Assembly: GCF_050219315.1 (NCBI RefSeq)
Contig: NZ_CP116939.1
Location: forward strand, 2,046,001 to 2,110,000
DNA from: Megasphaera_A sueciensis
GTDB taxonomy: Bacteria; Bacillota; Negativicutes; Veillonellales; Megasphaeraceae
Reading direction: 5' to 3'
Length of the DNA stretch: 64,000 bases
The notes beneath the pieces were generated by a model. The model made no database searches, was not told where the DNA came from, and saw nothing but the letters and a program-made list of their open reading frames with translations. The first letter of the stretch is position 1, and every line of letters starts with the position of its first letter. The translations under genes and the position numbers were made by a program. Below are positions 44,450 to 52,999 of this stretch, in pieces.

Positions 44450-45409
44450 ATGAAAAAGTTAGAAGAAATTAAAACAATTTGCAATCTTGGCTGTGGTACG
44501 ATGGGGTTTGGTACGGCGATATTGTTTGCTAAAAGTGGGTATGAAGTAAACATGTTTGGACGAAAAGATGCCAGTATTGAACGGGCTATGAAAAATATAC
44601 ATTTGACGTTGGGGGTCATGAAAGACAATGGTCTTGTAACGGAGGAAGAAATTAAGAATTTGCTTAGTCGGATTCATGGAGTTACAACTCTTAAGGATGC
44701 TGCGGCAGGAGCCGATTTTGTTATTGAATCTGTTGCTGAAGAGGTACCTATTAAACAAGCTGTTTATAAAGAAATGGAAGATTATTTAGATTCAGATGTC
44801 ATTTTTGCGACAGATTCTTCAGGATTGAGTCCGACCGAAGTTGCAGCTGTATTGAAGTATCCTGAACGCTTTGTTGTTGCCCATTTTTGGAATCCGCCTC
44901 ATCTTATTCCACTTGTAGAAGTTGTTCCAGGAGAAAAAACGAGTAAGGAAACAGTTGATATTACTTGGAAGTTAATGGAAAAAATTGGTAAAAAACCGGT
45001 AGCATTATTAAAAGAAGCTCCCGGATTTATTGGTAATCGTCTTCAATTTGCATTGCTTCGTGAAGCGTTATACTGTGTTCAAGAAGGTATTGGTACTGCT
45101 GAGGCAGTTGATGCTGTATGTAAATATAGTATTGGACGGCGACTTTCTGTTACAGGGCCGATTGAAACCGCAGATCTTGGAGGCTTGGATATTTTCTATA
45201 ATATTTCAGCGTATTTAAATGCGGATCTTGCCGATGATAAAACTGGTTCATCTGTTATGAAAGAATGTGTCGATAAAGGAAATTTAGGTGCTAAAACGGG
45301 AAGCGGACTTTATCACTGGACACCAGAAGATTTGGCAAAAATTAAACGGACCAGAGAAGAAATTCTTATTGAATGGTTGAAAAAAGATGCTTCTGGGCAG
45401 AAATTTTAA
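44450..45409 (+). CDS. 3-hydroxyacyl-CoA dehydrogenase
   Basis: NAD-dependent beta-hydroxyacyl-CoA dehydrogenase, 319 residues. The N-terminal Rossmann domain has LGCGTMGFGTA; FVVAHFWNPPHLIPLVEVVPG contains the catalytic His followed by the substrate-binding segment, and APGFIGNRLQFALLREA starts the C-terminal helical domain. Length fits the short, monofunctional enzymes acting in butyrate metabolism. It lies behind the AtoE gene and is followed by a terminator, so the two form an operon: uptake of a short-chain acid plus its beta-oxidation or reduction. It differs slightly from canonical butyryl pathway Hbd (GCGTMG in place of GAGTMG). Confidence 0.88.
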   Translation: MKKLEEIKTICNLGCGTMGFGTAILFAKSGYEVNMFGRKDASIERAMKNIHLTLGVMKDNGLVTEEEIKNLLSRIHGVTTLKDAAAGADFVIESVAEEVPIKQAVYKEMEDYLDSDVIFATDSSGLSPTEVAAVLKYPERFVVAHFWNPPHLIPLVEVVPGEKTSKETVDITWKLMEKIGKKPVALLKEAPGFIGNRLQFALLREALYCVQEGIGTAEAVDAVCKYSIGRRLSVTGPIETADLGGLDIFYNISAYLNADLADDKTGSSVMKECVDKGNLGAKTGSGLYHWTPEDLAKIKRTREEILIEWLKKDASGQKF

Positions 45410-45427
45410 AATATTTGAATAATCGAG

Positions 45428-45467
45428 TCCCATCATTTTATCTAATGGATGATGGGATTTTATTTAT
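45428..45467 (+). terminator. Terminator after the hydroxyacyl-CoA dehydrogenase gene
   Basis: TCCCATCAT (45428-45436) pairs with ATGATGGGA (45449-45457), followed by TTTTATTTATT. Confidence 0.75.
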
Positions 45468-45531
45468 TATGATAAATAAGAATATTAAAGTTGACTTTTG
45501 TGAATTTAAATATAAGTATATTGTCCTAAAA

Positions 45532-45576
45532 GGTCTTATTGTTCGCTCTGTCATTCACGGTTTATTTTTTTACAAT
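45532..45576 (+). promoter_or_regulatory. Regulon promoter 2: shared 26-nt element + TACAAT
   Basis: Element 45532-45557 (GGTCT-NN-TTGTTCGCTCT then GTCATTCA), 13 nt, TACAAT at 45571-45576. It is the most diverged of the three copies but ungapped against the others. Confidence 0.75.
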
Positions 45577-45613
45577 ATGATTAAGAAGATAAATGGAACG
45601 GAGGATGATACAT

Positions 45614-47194
45614 ATGAAACAAGTTTCGATTATTACATCAGAACAAGCGGCAGACCTTATTAAAGACAATGATTTTGTAACGGTTAATGGCTTTTTAGCT
45701 TCTGTACAACCGGAAGCATTAACTTCAGCATTAGAAACACGATTTTTACAAACGGGATCACCTAAGGATTTAACACTTTATTATTGTGCGGGACAGGGAA
45801 ATTCTGATGGACGCGGCGGAGAACATTTTGCTCATGAAGGTCTTTTAAAACGGGTTATTTTGGGGCATTGGGGGACTGTTCCGGCAATTGCGGCAATGGC
45901 TAATGCGTGCAAAATGGAAGCGTACAATTTTCCGCAGGGTACATTGGCGCAGCATTATCGAGATGTAGCGGCGCATCGAATGGGTACATTTACCAATGTG
46001 GGATTAGAAACTTTTGTAGATCCACGAATCAGTGGCGGTAAAATGAATGATATTACAAAAGAAGATCTTGTACAACTGCAAGTTATCAATGGAGAAGAGC
46101 AGCTTTTTTATCCGCGGATGAAGATGGATATTGCTTTTATTCGTGGTACTTTTGCTGATGAGTGGGGAAATATAGTTATGACTAAAGAAATTTCACCTAT
46201 CGATGCCCTGCCACAAGCCCAGGCTGTACATAACAGCGGAGGAACCGTAATTGTTCAGGTGGAAAAAGTCGTAAAAGGAGGATCTTTAGATCCTAAATTG
46301 GTTATTATACCGGGGATTTATGTAGATTATGTTGTAGAAGCTGAATCTGTTTTATATCAGCAGCAAACTTTTGGGTGTGAATTTGATCCTTCTGTTTGCG
46401 GAGAAATCAGTATTCCCGTAGAAGCTATCAAACCGGCGCCTTTGAATGCTAAAAAGGTTATTGCCCGCAGAGCGGCAATGCTCTTATTTGATATGAGCAG
46501 CGAGGCGGTTATTAATTTAGGAATCGGTATTCCTGAATTAATATCTTCCGTTGCTGCCGAAGAAGGGATTGGAGATTCTTTGACGATGACCGTCGAAGCG
46601 GGAGCAATTGGCGGAGTTCCTTTGGGGGGAGTTCGGTTTGGTGCTAGTATCAATGCGGAATGTTATTTGGGACAAGCGGCACAATTTGATTTTTATGATG
46701 GCGGTGGATTAAATTTAGCCTGTTTAGGGTTAGCGCAATGTGATGGACAAGGAAATGTTAATGTAGGAAAATTCGGTTCGCGTATTGCCGGTTGCGGCGG
46801 ATTCATTAATATTACACAGAACACTAAGACCGTTGTTTTTTGCGGGACATTTACTGCCAGTGGATTGAAAGAAGAAATAACAAATGGAGAACTCCATATC
46901 GTGCAAGAGGGAAACGTAAAAAAATTTCTTGGCAGTATTGATCAGATTACCTTTAGTGGGAATTACGCCCGTAAACACGGACAGAAAATTATGTACATTA
47001 CGGAACGAGCCGTTTTTGAAATAAAAGAAGATGGCATTCATTTAACTGAGATTGCCCCGGGGATAGATTTACAAAAGGATGTTCTTGAGCAAATGGAATT
47101 TATACCTATTGTGAAGGAAATCAAATATATGCCGGACAGTTTGTTTAGAAATAAGCGGATAGGATTGAAAGAAATGAGAAAGCAGAAGGGATGA
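45614..47194 (+). CDS. Propionate-type acyl-CoA:carboxylate CoA-transferase (copy 1)
   Basis: Family I CoA-transferase with both halves fused, 526 residues, homologous to Pct/YdiF. The N-terminal half has VQPEALTSALETRFL and GQGNSDGRGGEHFAH. The catalytic Glu is in TMTVEAGAIGGVPLGG of the second half, with GIGIPELISSV before it. Expected reaction: moving CoA between acetyl-/propionyl-CoA and another short acid (lactate, hydroxybutyrate and others). ATG 45614 lies 9 nt after CGGAGG; the longer frame starts before it. It heads operon 2. The paralogue at 53000 is identical at most positions over the full length. Confidence 0.92.
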   Translation: MKQVSIITSEQAADLIKDNDFVTVNGFLASVQPEALTSALETRFLQTGSPKDLTLYYCAGQGNSDGRGGEHFAHEGLLKRVILGHWGTVPAIAAMANACKMEAYNFPQGTLAQHYRDVAAHRMGTFTNVGLETFVDPRISGGKMNDITKEDLVQLQVINGEEQLFYPRMKMDIAFIRGTFADEWGNIVMTKEISPIDALPQAQAVHNSGGTVIVQVEKVVKGGSLDPKLVIIPGIYVDYVVEAESVLYQQQTFGCEFDPSVCGEISIPVEAIKPAPLNAKKVIARRAAMLLFDMSSEAVINLGIGIPELISSVAAEEGIGDSLTMTVEAGAIGGVPLGGVRFGASINAECYLGQAAQFDFYDGGGLNLACLGLAQCDGQGNVNVGKFGSRIAGCGGFINITQNTKTVVFCGTFTASGLKEEITNGELHIVQEGNVKKFLGSIDQITFSGNYARKHGQKIMYITERAVFEIKEDGIHLTEIAPGIDLQKDVLEQMEFIPIVKEIKYMPDSLFRNKRIGLKEMRKQKG

Positions 47195-47200
47195 AAGAGA

Positions 47201-48595
47201 ATGACTCAACGTACAAATAAAACAGGCATACTCGCTTTTGAGCAGGAACCGTTAGAGAGCAATGATTATACCATGCAAGAAGCAATAAAAGAGGCACGGC
47301 GTTGCTTGCAATGTGCAGTTCCTCAATGTCGAAGAGGCTGTCCTGTAAAAAATGAAATTCCGCAATTTATTCATGAGTTAGCTCTCGGTAATTTTGGTGC
47401 GGCGGCAAATTATATTGCCAATAATAGTGATTTACCGGCCATATGTGGTCGTGTATGTCCTTGGGAAAAGCAGTGTGAAGGTTCGTGTATTTTAGAAAAA
47501 AAAGGAAAACATATAGAAATTGGGAAACTAGAACGATTTGTTGCGGATACCGTTATGGATGCCGGTGTTTTTCCATGTACATCCGGTATGAAAGCAAACG
47601 GTAAAGTCGCTGTTATCGGCAGTGGTCCGGCAGGGATTACTGCCGCATATGAGCTGGCACGGCGTAATTATGAAGTAACCGTTTTTGAAAGCGATTCGGA
47701 ACCGGGGGGAATGCTGATGTTTGGAATACCCGCTTTTCGACTGCACAAGAACTATATTTATCGTGAGATTGATTGTTTGCAAAAACTGGGGGTCTGTTTT
47801 CAATATAATGTAAAGATAGGACAACAGAAATCTATTGAGGATTTATTCGCAGAACACTTTGAGGCGATATTTGTTGGTATTGGAGCTTCTGCAGCTTGGA
47901 GTCTAGGAGTAGACAACGATACACTTCCCGGTGTAGTAGATGCTCAAATTTTTTTGCATCAAGTACAACAGGTACAGATAGGAAAAGGGGATATTACCCA
48001 ATTACCTATTCAAGCAGGCGATTCAGTCATTGTAGTGGGAGCCGGAAATGTTGCCATTGATGCGGCACGAACAGCGGTACGGTTGGGAGCAGATGTAACT
48101 ATTGTATATCGTCGCGCTGAACACCATATGAAGTGTTTACCTTCAGAATATCAAGCAGCTAAAAATGATGGAGTAAAATTCAAATTTTATTCGGCACCGC
48201 GTGCCGTTGTAGGTGCAACTTGTGTGGAAGGACTGCAATATGAAAAACAAAAAATATTGGAAGATGCTACAATGGTCCCAACGGGTGAATTTGGTGTTGT
48301 TCCGGCAAATAAAATTATTGCTGCAATTGGTAATCGTCCGGAGATGGATTGTATTAATGCATTGCAGGTAAATGCCAGTAATGAGGGATATATTTCAATT
48401 ACGGAAAAACCCTACGGAATGACAAGTCGTGTGGGGGTATTTGCGGCAGGGGATATAGTACATAAACCAGCAACCGTTGTCTTGGCTATGCGGGAAGGTA
48501 AAAAAACAGCAATAGGCATTGATCGATATATACAGGCAAAGCATTTGTTAGAAGGAATTAAACAATTTAGTAATATATCACATCTGACCGATTAA
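47201..48595 (+). CDS. GltD-like NAD(P)-dependent FAD/Fe-S oxidoreductase (copy 2)
   Basis: A 464-residue paralogue of the protein at 30237. Fe-S cysteines are CLQCAVPQCRRGCPVKN and CGRVCPWEKQCEGSC; FAD motif VAVIGSGPAGITAAYELA; NAD(P) motif VVVGAGNVAIDAARTA. It starts 6 nt after the CoA-transferase stop and is translationally coupled. It lies in an operon with CoA-transferase and 4-hydroxybutyrate dehydrogenase. The usual GltB partner is again absent. It may pass electrons between NAD(P)H and ferredoxin or another unknown partner in this pathway. Confidence 0.88.
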   Translation: MTQRTNKTGILAFEQEPLESNDYTMQEAIKEARRCLQCAVPQCRRGCPVKNEIPQFIHELALGNFGAAANYIANNSDLPAICGRVCPWEKQCEGSCILEKKGKHIEIGKLERFVADTVMDAGVFPCTSGMKANGKVAVIGSGPAGITAAYELARRNYEVTVFESDSEPGGMLMFGIPAFRLHKNYIYREIDCLQKLGVCFQYNVKIGQQKSIEDLFAEHFEAIFVGIGASAAWSLGVDNDTLPGVVDAQIFLHQVQQVQIGKGDITQLPIQAGDSVIVVGAGNVAIDAARTAVRLGADVTIVYRRAEHHMKCLPSEYQAAKNDGVKFKFYSAPRAVVGATCVEGLQYEKQKILEDATMVPTGEFGVVPANKIIAAIGNRPEMDCINALQVNASNEGYISITEKPYGMTSRVGVFAAGDIVHKPATVVLAMREGKKTAIGIDRYIQAKHLLEGIKQFSNISHLTD

Positions 48596-48661
48596 TTCTA
48601 TGAGAAAGATACGTTACCAATAAACCCATTTTTTTGATATGTAAGGAGTGAAAAACAGTAT

Positions 48662-49774
48662 ATGATGGAACTAAAAGTAAAACCTGTTATTGCTTCATAT
48701 GACAACTTTCAGCAGTTTGCAAAAAGTGAGAATATTTGTGAAAATGATTTGATCGTCACTAATCATTATGTATATGAAGCAGATATGGAAATGTTGCATT
48801 TACCCTGCCCTATTTTATTTCAGGAGGAATATGGGTTTGGAGAGCCTACGGATAGTATGTTGGAGTCAATACAAAAAGATTTTCCCAAAGACATACAACG
48901 TATTATTGCTGTTGGAGGCGGCACTGTTCTTGATATTTCTAAACTGCTGTCTCTGAAACACTGGCTGCCCGTTCGAGACTTGTATGATGGAAAAGTTCCT
49001 GTAGAAAAGGATAAAAAGCTAATACTTATTCCAACGACCTGTGGTACAGGAAGTGAAGTAACTAACGTAGCCGTAGTAACGTTTGCATTAGAGAAGAAAA
49101 AGGAAGGATTTGTACGAGAGGAACTATATGCGGAGCAGGCGGTCCTTATTCCGCAGTTATTAAGAACCCTGCCATTCAATGTATTTGCTACAACTTCAGT
49201 GGATGCGCTGATACACGCGATAGAAGCAGCATTATCACCTCATGCGAGTGAGACTGTCCGTTTATTTTGTTATAAAGCGATTGAAATGATTATGAACGGA
49301 TATTTTCAACTTCGAGAAGAGGGACCGGCAAAAAGAAAACAATTATATCAAGATTTTTTACTTGCTAGTACATATGCCGGTATTGCATCGGATAATGCAG
49401 GGTGTGGAGCTGTTCATGCATTGAGTTATCCGTTGGCAGTAAAATTTCATGTTCCTCATGGGGAAGCAAATTATGCGCTTTTTACGGGAGTAATGAAAAA
49501 TTATATGGAGTTAAAAAAAGATGGAGAAATTGAGAAAATAAATAAATTTCTTGCAAGTTTATTGAAATGTCCCGTAGATTTAGTGTATGATCAACTAGAA
49601 ATATTGCTTAACCAGTTACTTCCTAAGAAAGCGCTTTGGCGGTATGGTGTTAAAAAATCGAATTTAGTGGAGTTTACCGATTCTGTCATGAAAACGCAGC
49701 AACGGCTTATGTCCAATAATTTTGTTCCGTTGAATAGGGAAATAGTATATAAAATATATAAAGAATTACTTTAA
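48662..49774 (+). CDS. 4-hydroxybutyrate dehydrogenase (iron-containing alcohol dehydrogenase family)
   Basis: Group III (Fe-dependent) alcohol dehydrogenase, 370 residues. It resembles the Clostridium kluyveri 4-hydroxybutyrate dehydrogenase along its length (from memory). Shared segments include FQEEYGFGEPTDSML, IIAVGGGTVLDISKLLSLK, IPTTCGTGSEVTNV, SVDALIHAIEAALSPHA and VPHGEANYALF. The last contains a metal-binding His. The reaction is 4-hydroxybutyrate to succinic semialdehyde and back with NAD. AAGGAGTG is upstream of the ATG. It is the last gene of operon 2, with the CoA-transferase that could activate 4-hydroxybutyrate. A 4-hydroxybutyryl-CoA dehydratase was not found in the window. 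Confidence 0.87.
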   Translation: MMELKVKPVIASYDNFQQFAKSENICENDLIVTNHYVYEADMEMLHLPCPILFQEEYGFGEPTDSMLESIQKDFPKDIQRIIAVGGGTVLDISKLLSLKHWLPVRDLYDGKVPVEKDKKLILIPTTCGTGSEVTNVAVVTFALEKKKEGFVREELYAEQAVLIPQLLRTLPFNVFATTSVDALIHAIEAALSPHASETVRLFCYKAIEMIMNGYFQLREEGPAKRKQLYQDFLLASTYAGIASDNAGCGAVHALSYPLAVKFHVPHGEANYALFTGVMKNYMELKKDGEIEKINKFLASLLKCPVDLVYDQLEILLNQLLPKKALWRYGVKKSNLVEFTDSVMKTQQRLMSNNFVPLNREIVYKIYKELL

Positions 49775-49802
49775 ATGATACCAAAATAATTCGTATAGAT
49801 GA

Positions 49803-49856
49803 AAATTCGGACCTGGGATGCAACACAAATATCCGGGTCCGAATTTTTTGTACAGT
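49803..49856 (+). terminator. Terminator of operon 2
   Basis: AAATTCGGACC pairs with GGTCCGAATTT, with an inner GGAT/ATCC extension, followed by TTTTTTG. It may also serve the convergent regulator gene. Confidence 0.85.
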
Positions 49857-49865
49857 TGTAGGTTT

Positions 49866-51335
49866 TTATATGTCATGTAGTGCTAAAGTACGTTCTATAA
49901 ACTTTTTATATAGTTCGTATTTTTTATTTATATCGTTATATGTATATTGATGATAAGCCGGCAGTTCTTTGAGCCGTTGAAAAAAAGATTGAAAAAGATT
50001 GACTAACTGTTTACTTGATACAATATAAAAAGGACTGGCGTTATTAGTAATATACTGGCGGTTTTTTTTAAGAAAAGCCGAAGAAAAATTAGAATAGAAA
50101 GAAAGATTAGATTCATGATAATCAATTGTTTCAATAGATGATTGAAGAACTCCCATTATCATACGAGGATTATTTTTCATCATGCTGAGAATGTTTTGAA
50201 GGTGATCTTTGCGTTCTTCTGTTGTTGTTTTATATTCAAGATCTGTAAAGAACATATAGCCTGTTTCGATATAACGAATGATAGAAGTTGTAGGCAGCAT
50301 AAATTCTACATCGACTGTGCTTAGCAATTCTTCCCATAAAATACGTAAATGCCGTATTTGACGGACAACATTTTCTGAAGCGCAGGAATCTCTTAAAATA
50401 TTGTCAATTGTATTTGAAGGAAGAAGAAAATCAAATCCATTGGTGAGAAAAAAGAAAAAGTGACTGGCAGAGTAAAAGGCAGTACGAAATCCCATTTCAT
50501 CAATCCCCAAAACTTTTGCAGGAGAAATGAGCGGGGTTTGATTGGTGAAACAAAGGAGAAAACGGTCATAAATATCTTCGACTAAAATTTTATCAGAAAT
50601 ATAGGTGCACATATCCATAAATCCATCGGATTGTAAAGAATATTGAACAACAAATGAGTCCTCCAACACAATCAGGTTGGTATGCTCTAAATTAGTATTG
50701 TCATAAAATACAAAATCGTAATCCAGTAAATGATTAAGCATGCGATATAATCGACGCATATATTTAGGATCACTGGATAGCTTATCCAAATTTATTCCAG
50801 CACGAACGGTGATACGTTTTGCATTAAGAGTACAAGATTCAAAGTATTTCCAAAATCCGAGATCAGATAAGGCACAAAATTCACCAAATATCAGAAGATT
50901 AGCTTCATGGTTAGTACTGTCAATTTTTTTTTGAAACAAATCGTTTAGAAATTTACTGATATCGTGATATCCCGTAATAACACGAATCGGAGATGTATAC
51001 TCTTTTTGTTTTCCAGGATTTTTCTTTACAGAAACACGGTATGCAGCACAAAGATATTGAGTTACTTCAAAAGCAAGATCTACCGTATGGGGAGAAATAG
51101 ACAGAGCCGCATATAACGTTTTTTGTTTATTTTCTTTAATAATTGTATCGGCAAAGTGATGAGCCATTTTTTCATTGATTTGCTGAACATGTTTAGTAGT
51201 TGGCAGTTTTATTCCATTACACCATTTACTGATATACGAAATATCGTAACCTGTAATATTTGCCAAAACCAGATTTTTTGTTTGTGTCAAGGAAATCAAA
51301 TTTTTTAATGCGGTTGCGTAATCTTCAGTTATCAT
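49866..51335 (-). CDS. Large HTH-type putative regulator (copy 1), unrecognised family
   Basis: A 489-residue protein with a helix-turn-helix-like N-terminus: LVLANITGYDISYISKWC then GIKLPTTKHVQQIN (residues about 18-52), resembling Cro/XRE domains. The remaining 400 residues are alpha/beta, without membrane segments, and match no family I know. They include MGFRTAFYSASHFFFFLTNG and the segment VEFMLPTTSIIRYIETGYM. The ATG at 51335 is chosen because AGGTGA lies 7 nt upstream and it aligns with the start of its paralogue at 60654. It is convergent with operon 2. The likely role is a transcriptional activator sensing a CoA ester or organic acid; this is inference from position only. Confidence 0.65.
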   Translation of the reverse strand: MITEDYATALKNLISLTQTKNLVLANITGYDISYISKWCNGIKLPTTKHVQQINEKMAHHFADTIIKENKQKTLYAALSISPHTVDLAFEVTQYLCAAYRVSVKKNPGKQKEYTSPIRVITGYHDISKFLNDLFQKKIDSTNHEANLLIFGEFCALSDLGFWKYFESCTLNAKRITVRAGINLDKLSSDPKYMRRLYRMLNHLLDYDFVFYDNTNLEHTNLIVLEDSFVVQYSLQSDGFMDMCTYISDKILVEDIYDRFLLCFTNQTPLISPAKVLGIDEMGFRTAFYSASHFFFFLTNGFDFLLPSNTIDNILRDSCASENVVRQIRHLRILWEELLSTVDVEFMLPTTSIIRYIETGYMFFTDLEYKTTTEERKDHLQNILSMMKNNPRMIMGVLQSSIETIDYHESNLSFYSNFSSAFLKKNRQYITNNASPFYIVSSKQLVNLFQSFFQRLKELPAYHQYTYNDINKKYELYKKFIERTLALHDI

Positions 51336-51534
51336 ATGCATTTCACCTGTAGTAATCATTAAAATAGACAATAAACACAATACATTTAATTATATAATTT
51401 ATAATGTTTTAAGTGTTTTATTAAATAGGGGCAGGTCATGTAAAAAATGTTCATAAAAGTGATTACAAAGCCAACTGACGGTTTGTTTTTATGGAAAAAG
51501 TGACTTTTATAGCTGCAAACAGTTAAATATAAAA

Positions 51535-52056
51535 CTATATTTTTTTTAATCGCTGATAAATTGGAAGATTTGTCAAATGACGTAATGTAAATAATGCCGT
51601 AATACCGATTAAAATACCCGTACCTACTCCGGCTATTGATAAAATGGGAAGATACAGCATAATTTTAATGTTTTCTACAATAATTGAGGCAATAATAACC
51701 TGTCCCAAATTGTGAAAGATACCCCCCGCGGCACTGACTCCGATAACACTGAATTTCCCCGTTTTTTTTAGAACTATCATACAGGCTAAACTAAAACTGG
51801 CTCCGGCAATACTGTACAAGAAAGCATTAATGCCCCCGGCAAATGCCGTGGAAAGGATAATGCGTAAAAGTAATATCAAACATACGTCACGCTTTCGAGG
51901 CAGCGAATATAAAGCAATAACTGTAATTAAATTTGCTAAGCCTAACTTGGCCCCTGGCGCAATAAAAGGAACGGGAATCATGCCCTCAATTATGTAAAGA
52001 ACGAGAGATTGAGCAACAAAAAGGCCTAAAATAATAAGATGAAAAGTTTTATGCAT
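51535..52056 (-). CDS. Gx transporter family membrane protein (heptaprenyl-diphosphate-synthase-component-I-like)
   Basis: A 173-residue membrane protein with five to six helices. PFIAPGAKLGLANLITVIAL carries the conserved GxKLGLxN element of the family. Databases call it Gx transporter or Hpre_diP_synt_I. Its role is not established; it often sits with NusG domain II proteins and flavin-transfer genes. Here the NusG-II gene lies 9 nt upstream, so they are one operon. No FMN transferase (apbE) is nearby. Confidence 0.83.
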   Translation of the reverse strand: MHKTFHLIILGLFVAQSLVLYIIEGMIPVPFIAPGAKLGLANLITVIALYSLPRKRDVCLILLLRIILSTAFAGGINAFLYSIAGASFSLACMIVLKKTGKFSVIGVSAAGGIFHNLGQVIIASIIVENIKIMLYLPILSIAGVGTGILIGITALFTLRHLTNLPIYQRLKKI

Positions 52057-52065
52057 ACATACCTC

Positions 52066-52452
52066 TTAATGAGCGGGAATAATATCTGGCTCCGACGAAT
52101 CGACAGCACGGACTTCAATCATGACTTTATGGGGTAAACATACAGTAGTTGCCCCAGGTTTGGAAATAAATCCTTCATTGACGCATATTTGATCCGGACA
52201 ATCTGCATCGGTAATCGCAATGGTTTGATTACGTACTGTTACTGTATTATAACCGTGTTTTGTATAAATAGTAAACATATCTGTTCCGGTATGTTCTGAT
52301 AGTGGAATTGTTTTATATTCTTTTCCGTCGACTTGAATTACTGCAATAGTTTTGGCGGAATTTGTCGTACCGCTTATCACAAAGATTGCCTCCGGTAAAA
52401 GAGACATACATAAGAGAATGATAATGAGAGCAATGTCCCATTTCTTTATCAT
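52066..52452 (-). CDS. NusG domain II-containing exported protein
   Basis: A 128-residue protein with an N-terminal membrane anchor/signal (about residues 7-27) and a small beta-rich NusG_II domain outside the membrane. ITDADCPDQICVNEGFISKPG with two cysteines (DCPDQIC) and VCLPHKVMIEV are the family pattern. Function unknown, but it is consistently linked with the Gx transporter gene that follows. A GGAGATATT ribosome binding site precedes the start. Confidence 0.87.
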   Translation of the reverse strand: MIKKWDIALIIILLCMSLLPEAIFVISGTTNSAKTIAVIQVDGKEYKTIPLSEHTGTDMFTIYTKHGYNTVTVRNQTIAITDADCPDQICVNEGFISKPGATTVCLPHKVMIEVRAVDSSEPDIIPAH

Positions 52453-52999
52453 GGAAATATCTCCTTACTCAAACAGATTTATTATTAACGTAATTACAGT
52501 ATATTGTTTTTATTTTTTAAAATTAAAAATATATGGAAAAGATGGTTTTTAATCATTATTTCCCTAGGGTATTTCAGTTGTTTTTTAAACTTATATGTGC
52601 CCTTTATAAAAGATATACTGATAAGAAAACTAATGGCATATAAACTTATTATAACAGATTTAATTAGGGCAGCAAACAAAAGTCGATTAATTTGTGGATT
52701 TCATGGATTTGTATAACAAAAATGAAAATAGCAACATTGTTTATCGTTTAAAGCAGTAATAAAAGATAAACAATTTGCGGCTGATTTAATTCTTCTGGTA
52801 ATTCAACTGCAAAAAAAAACTGAGATATATTCTTTTGAAATTTCAAAGAATAAAAATGCATATTATATATAAATGAATTGATTTTTTAGAATTCATCTCG
52901 GTATATATCATTCAACATAGTCTTGTTTTTCGTTCTATTATTCACAATCAGATTTCTTACAATTATGGAGGAAAGACAAAAAATGGAGGGTGATACATT
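52453..52999. other. Divergent intergenic region, 547 nt, mostly without features
   Basis: AT-rich; only the regulon promoter at 52919-52963 and a ribosome binding site are recognised. Short open frames (61 to 70 codons) lack ribosome binding sites and are not supported as genes. Confidence 0.6.
52919..52963 (+). promoter_or_regulatory. Regulon promoter 3: shared 26-nt element + TACAAT
   Basis: Element 52919-52944 (AGTCT-NN-TTTTTCGTTCT then ATTATTCA), 13 nt, TACAAT at 52958-52963. Nearly identical to promoter 1 in element, spacing and -10 box. Confidence 0.78.

Noticed and set aside
45373..45663. 96-residue frame before CoA-transferase 1
   Set aside because: It runs through the terminator at 45428 and the regulon promoter at 45532 and overlaps two genes.
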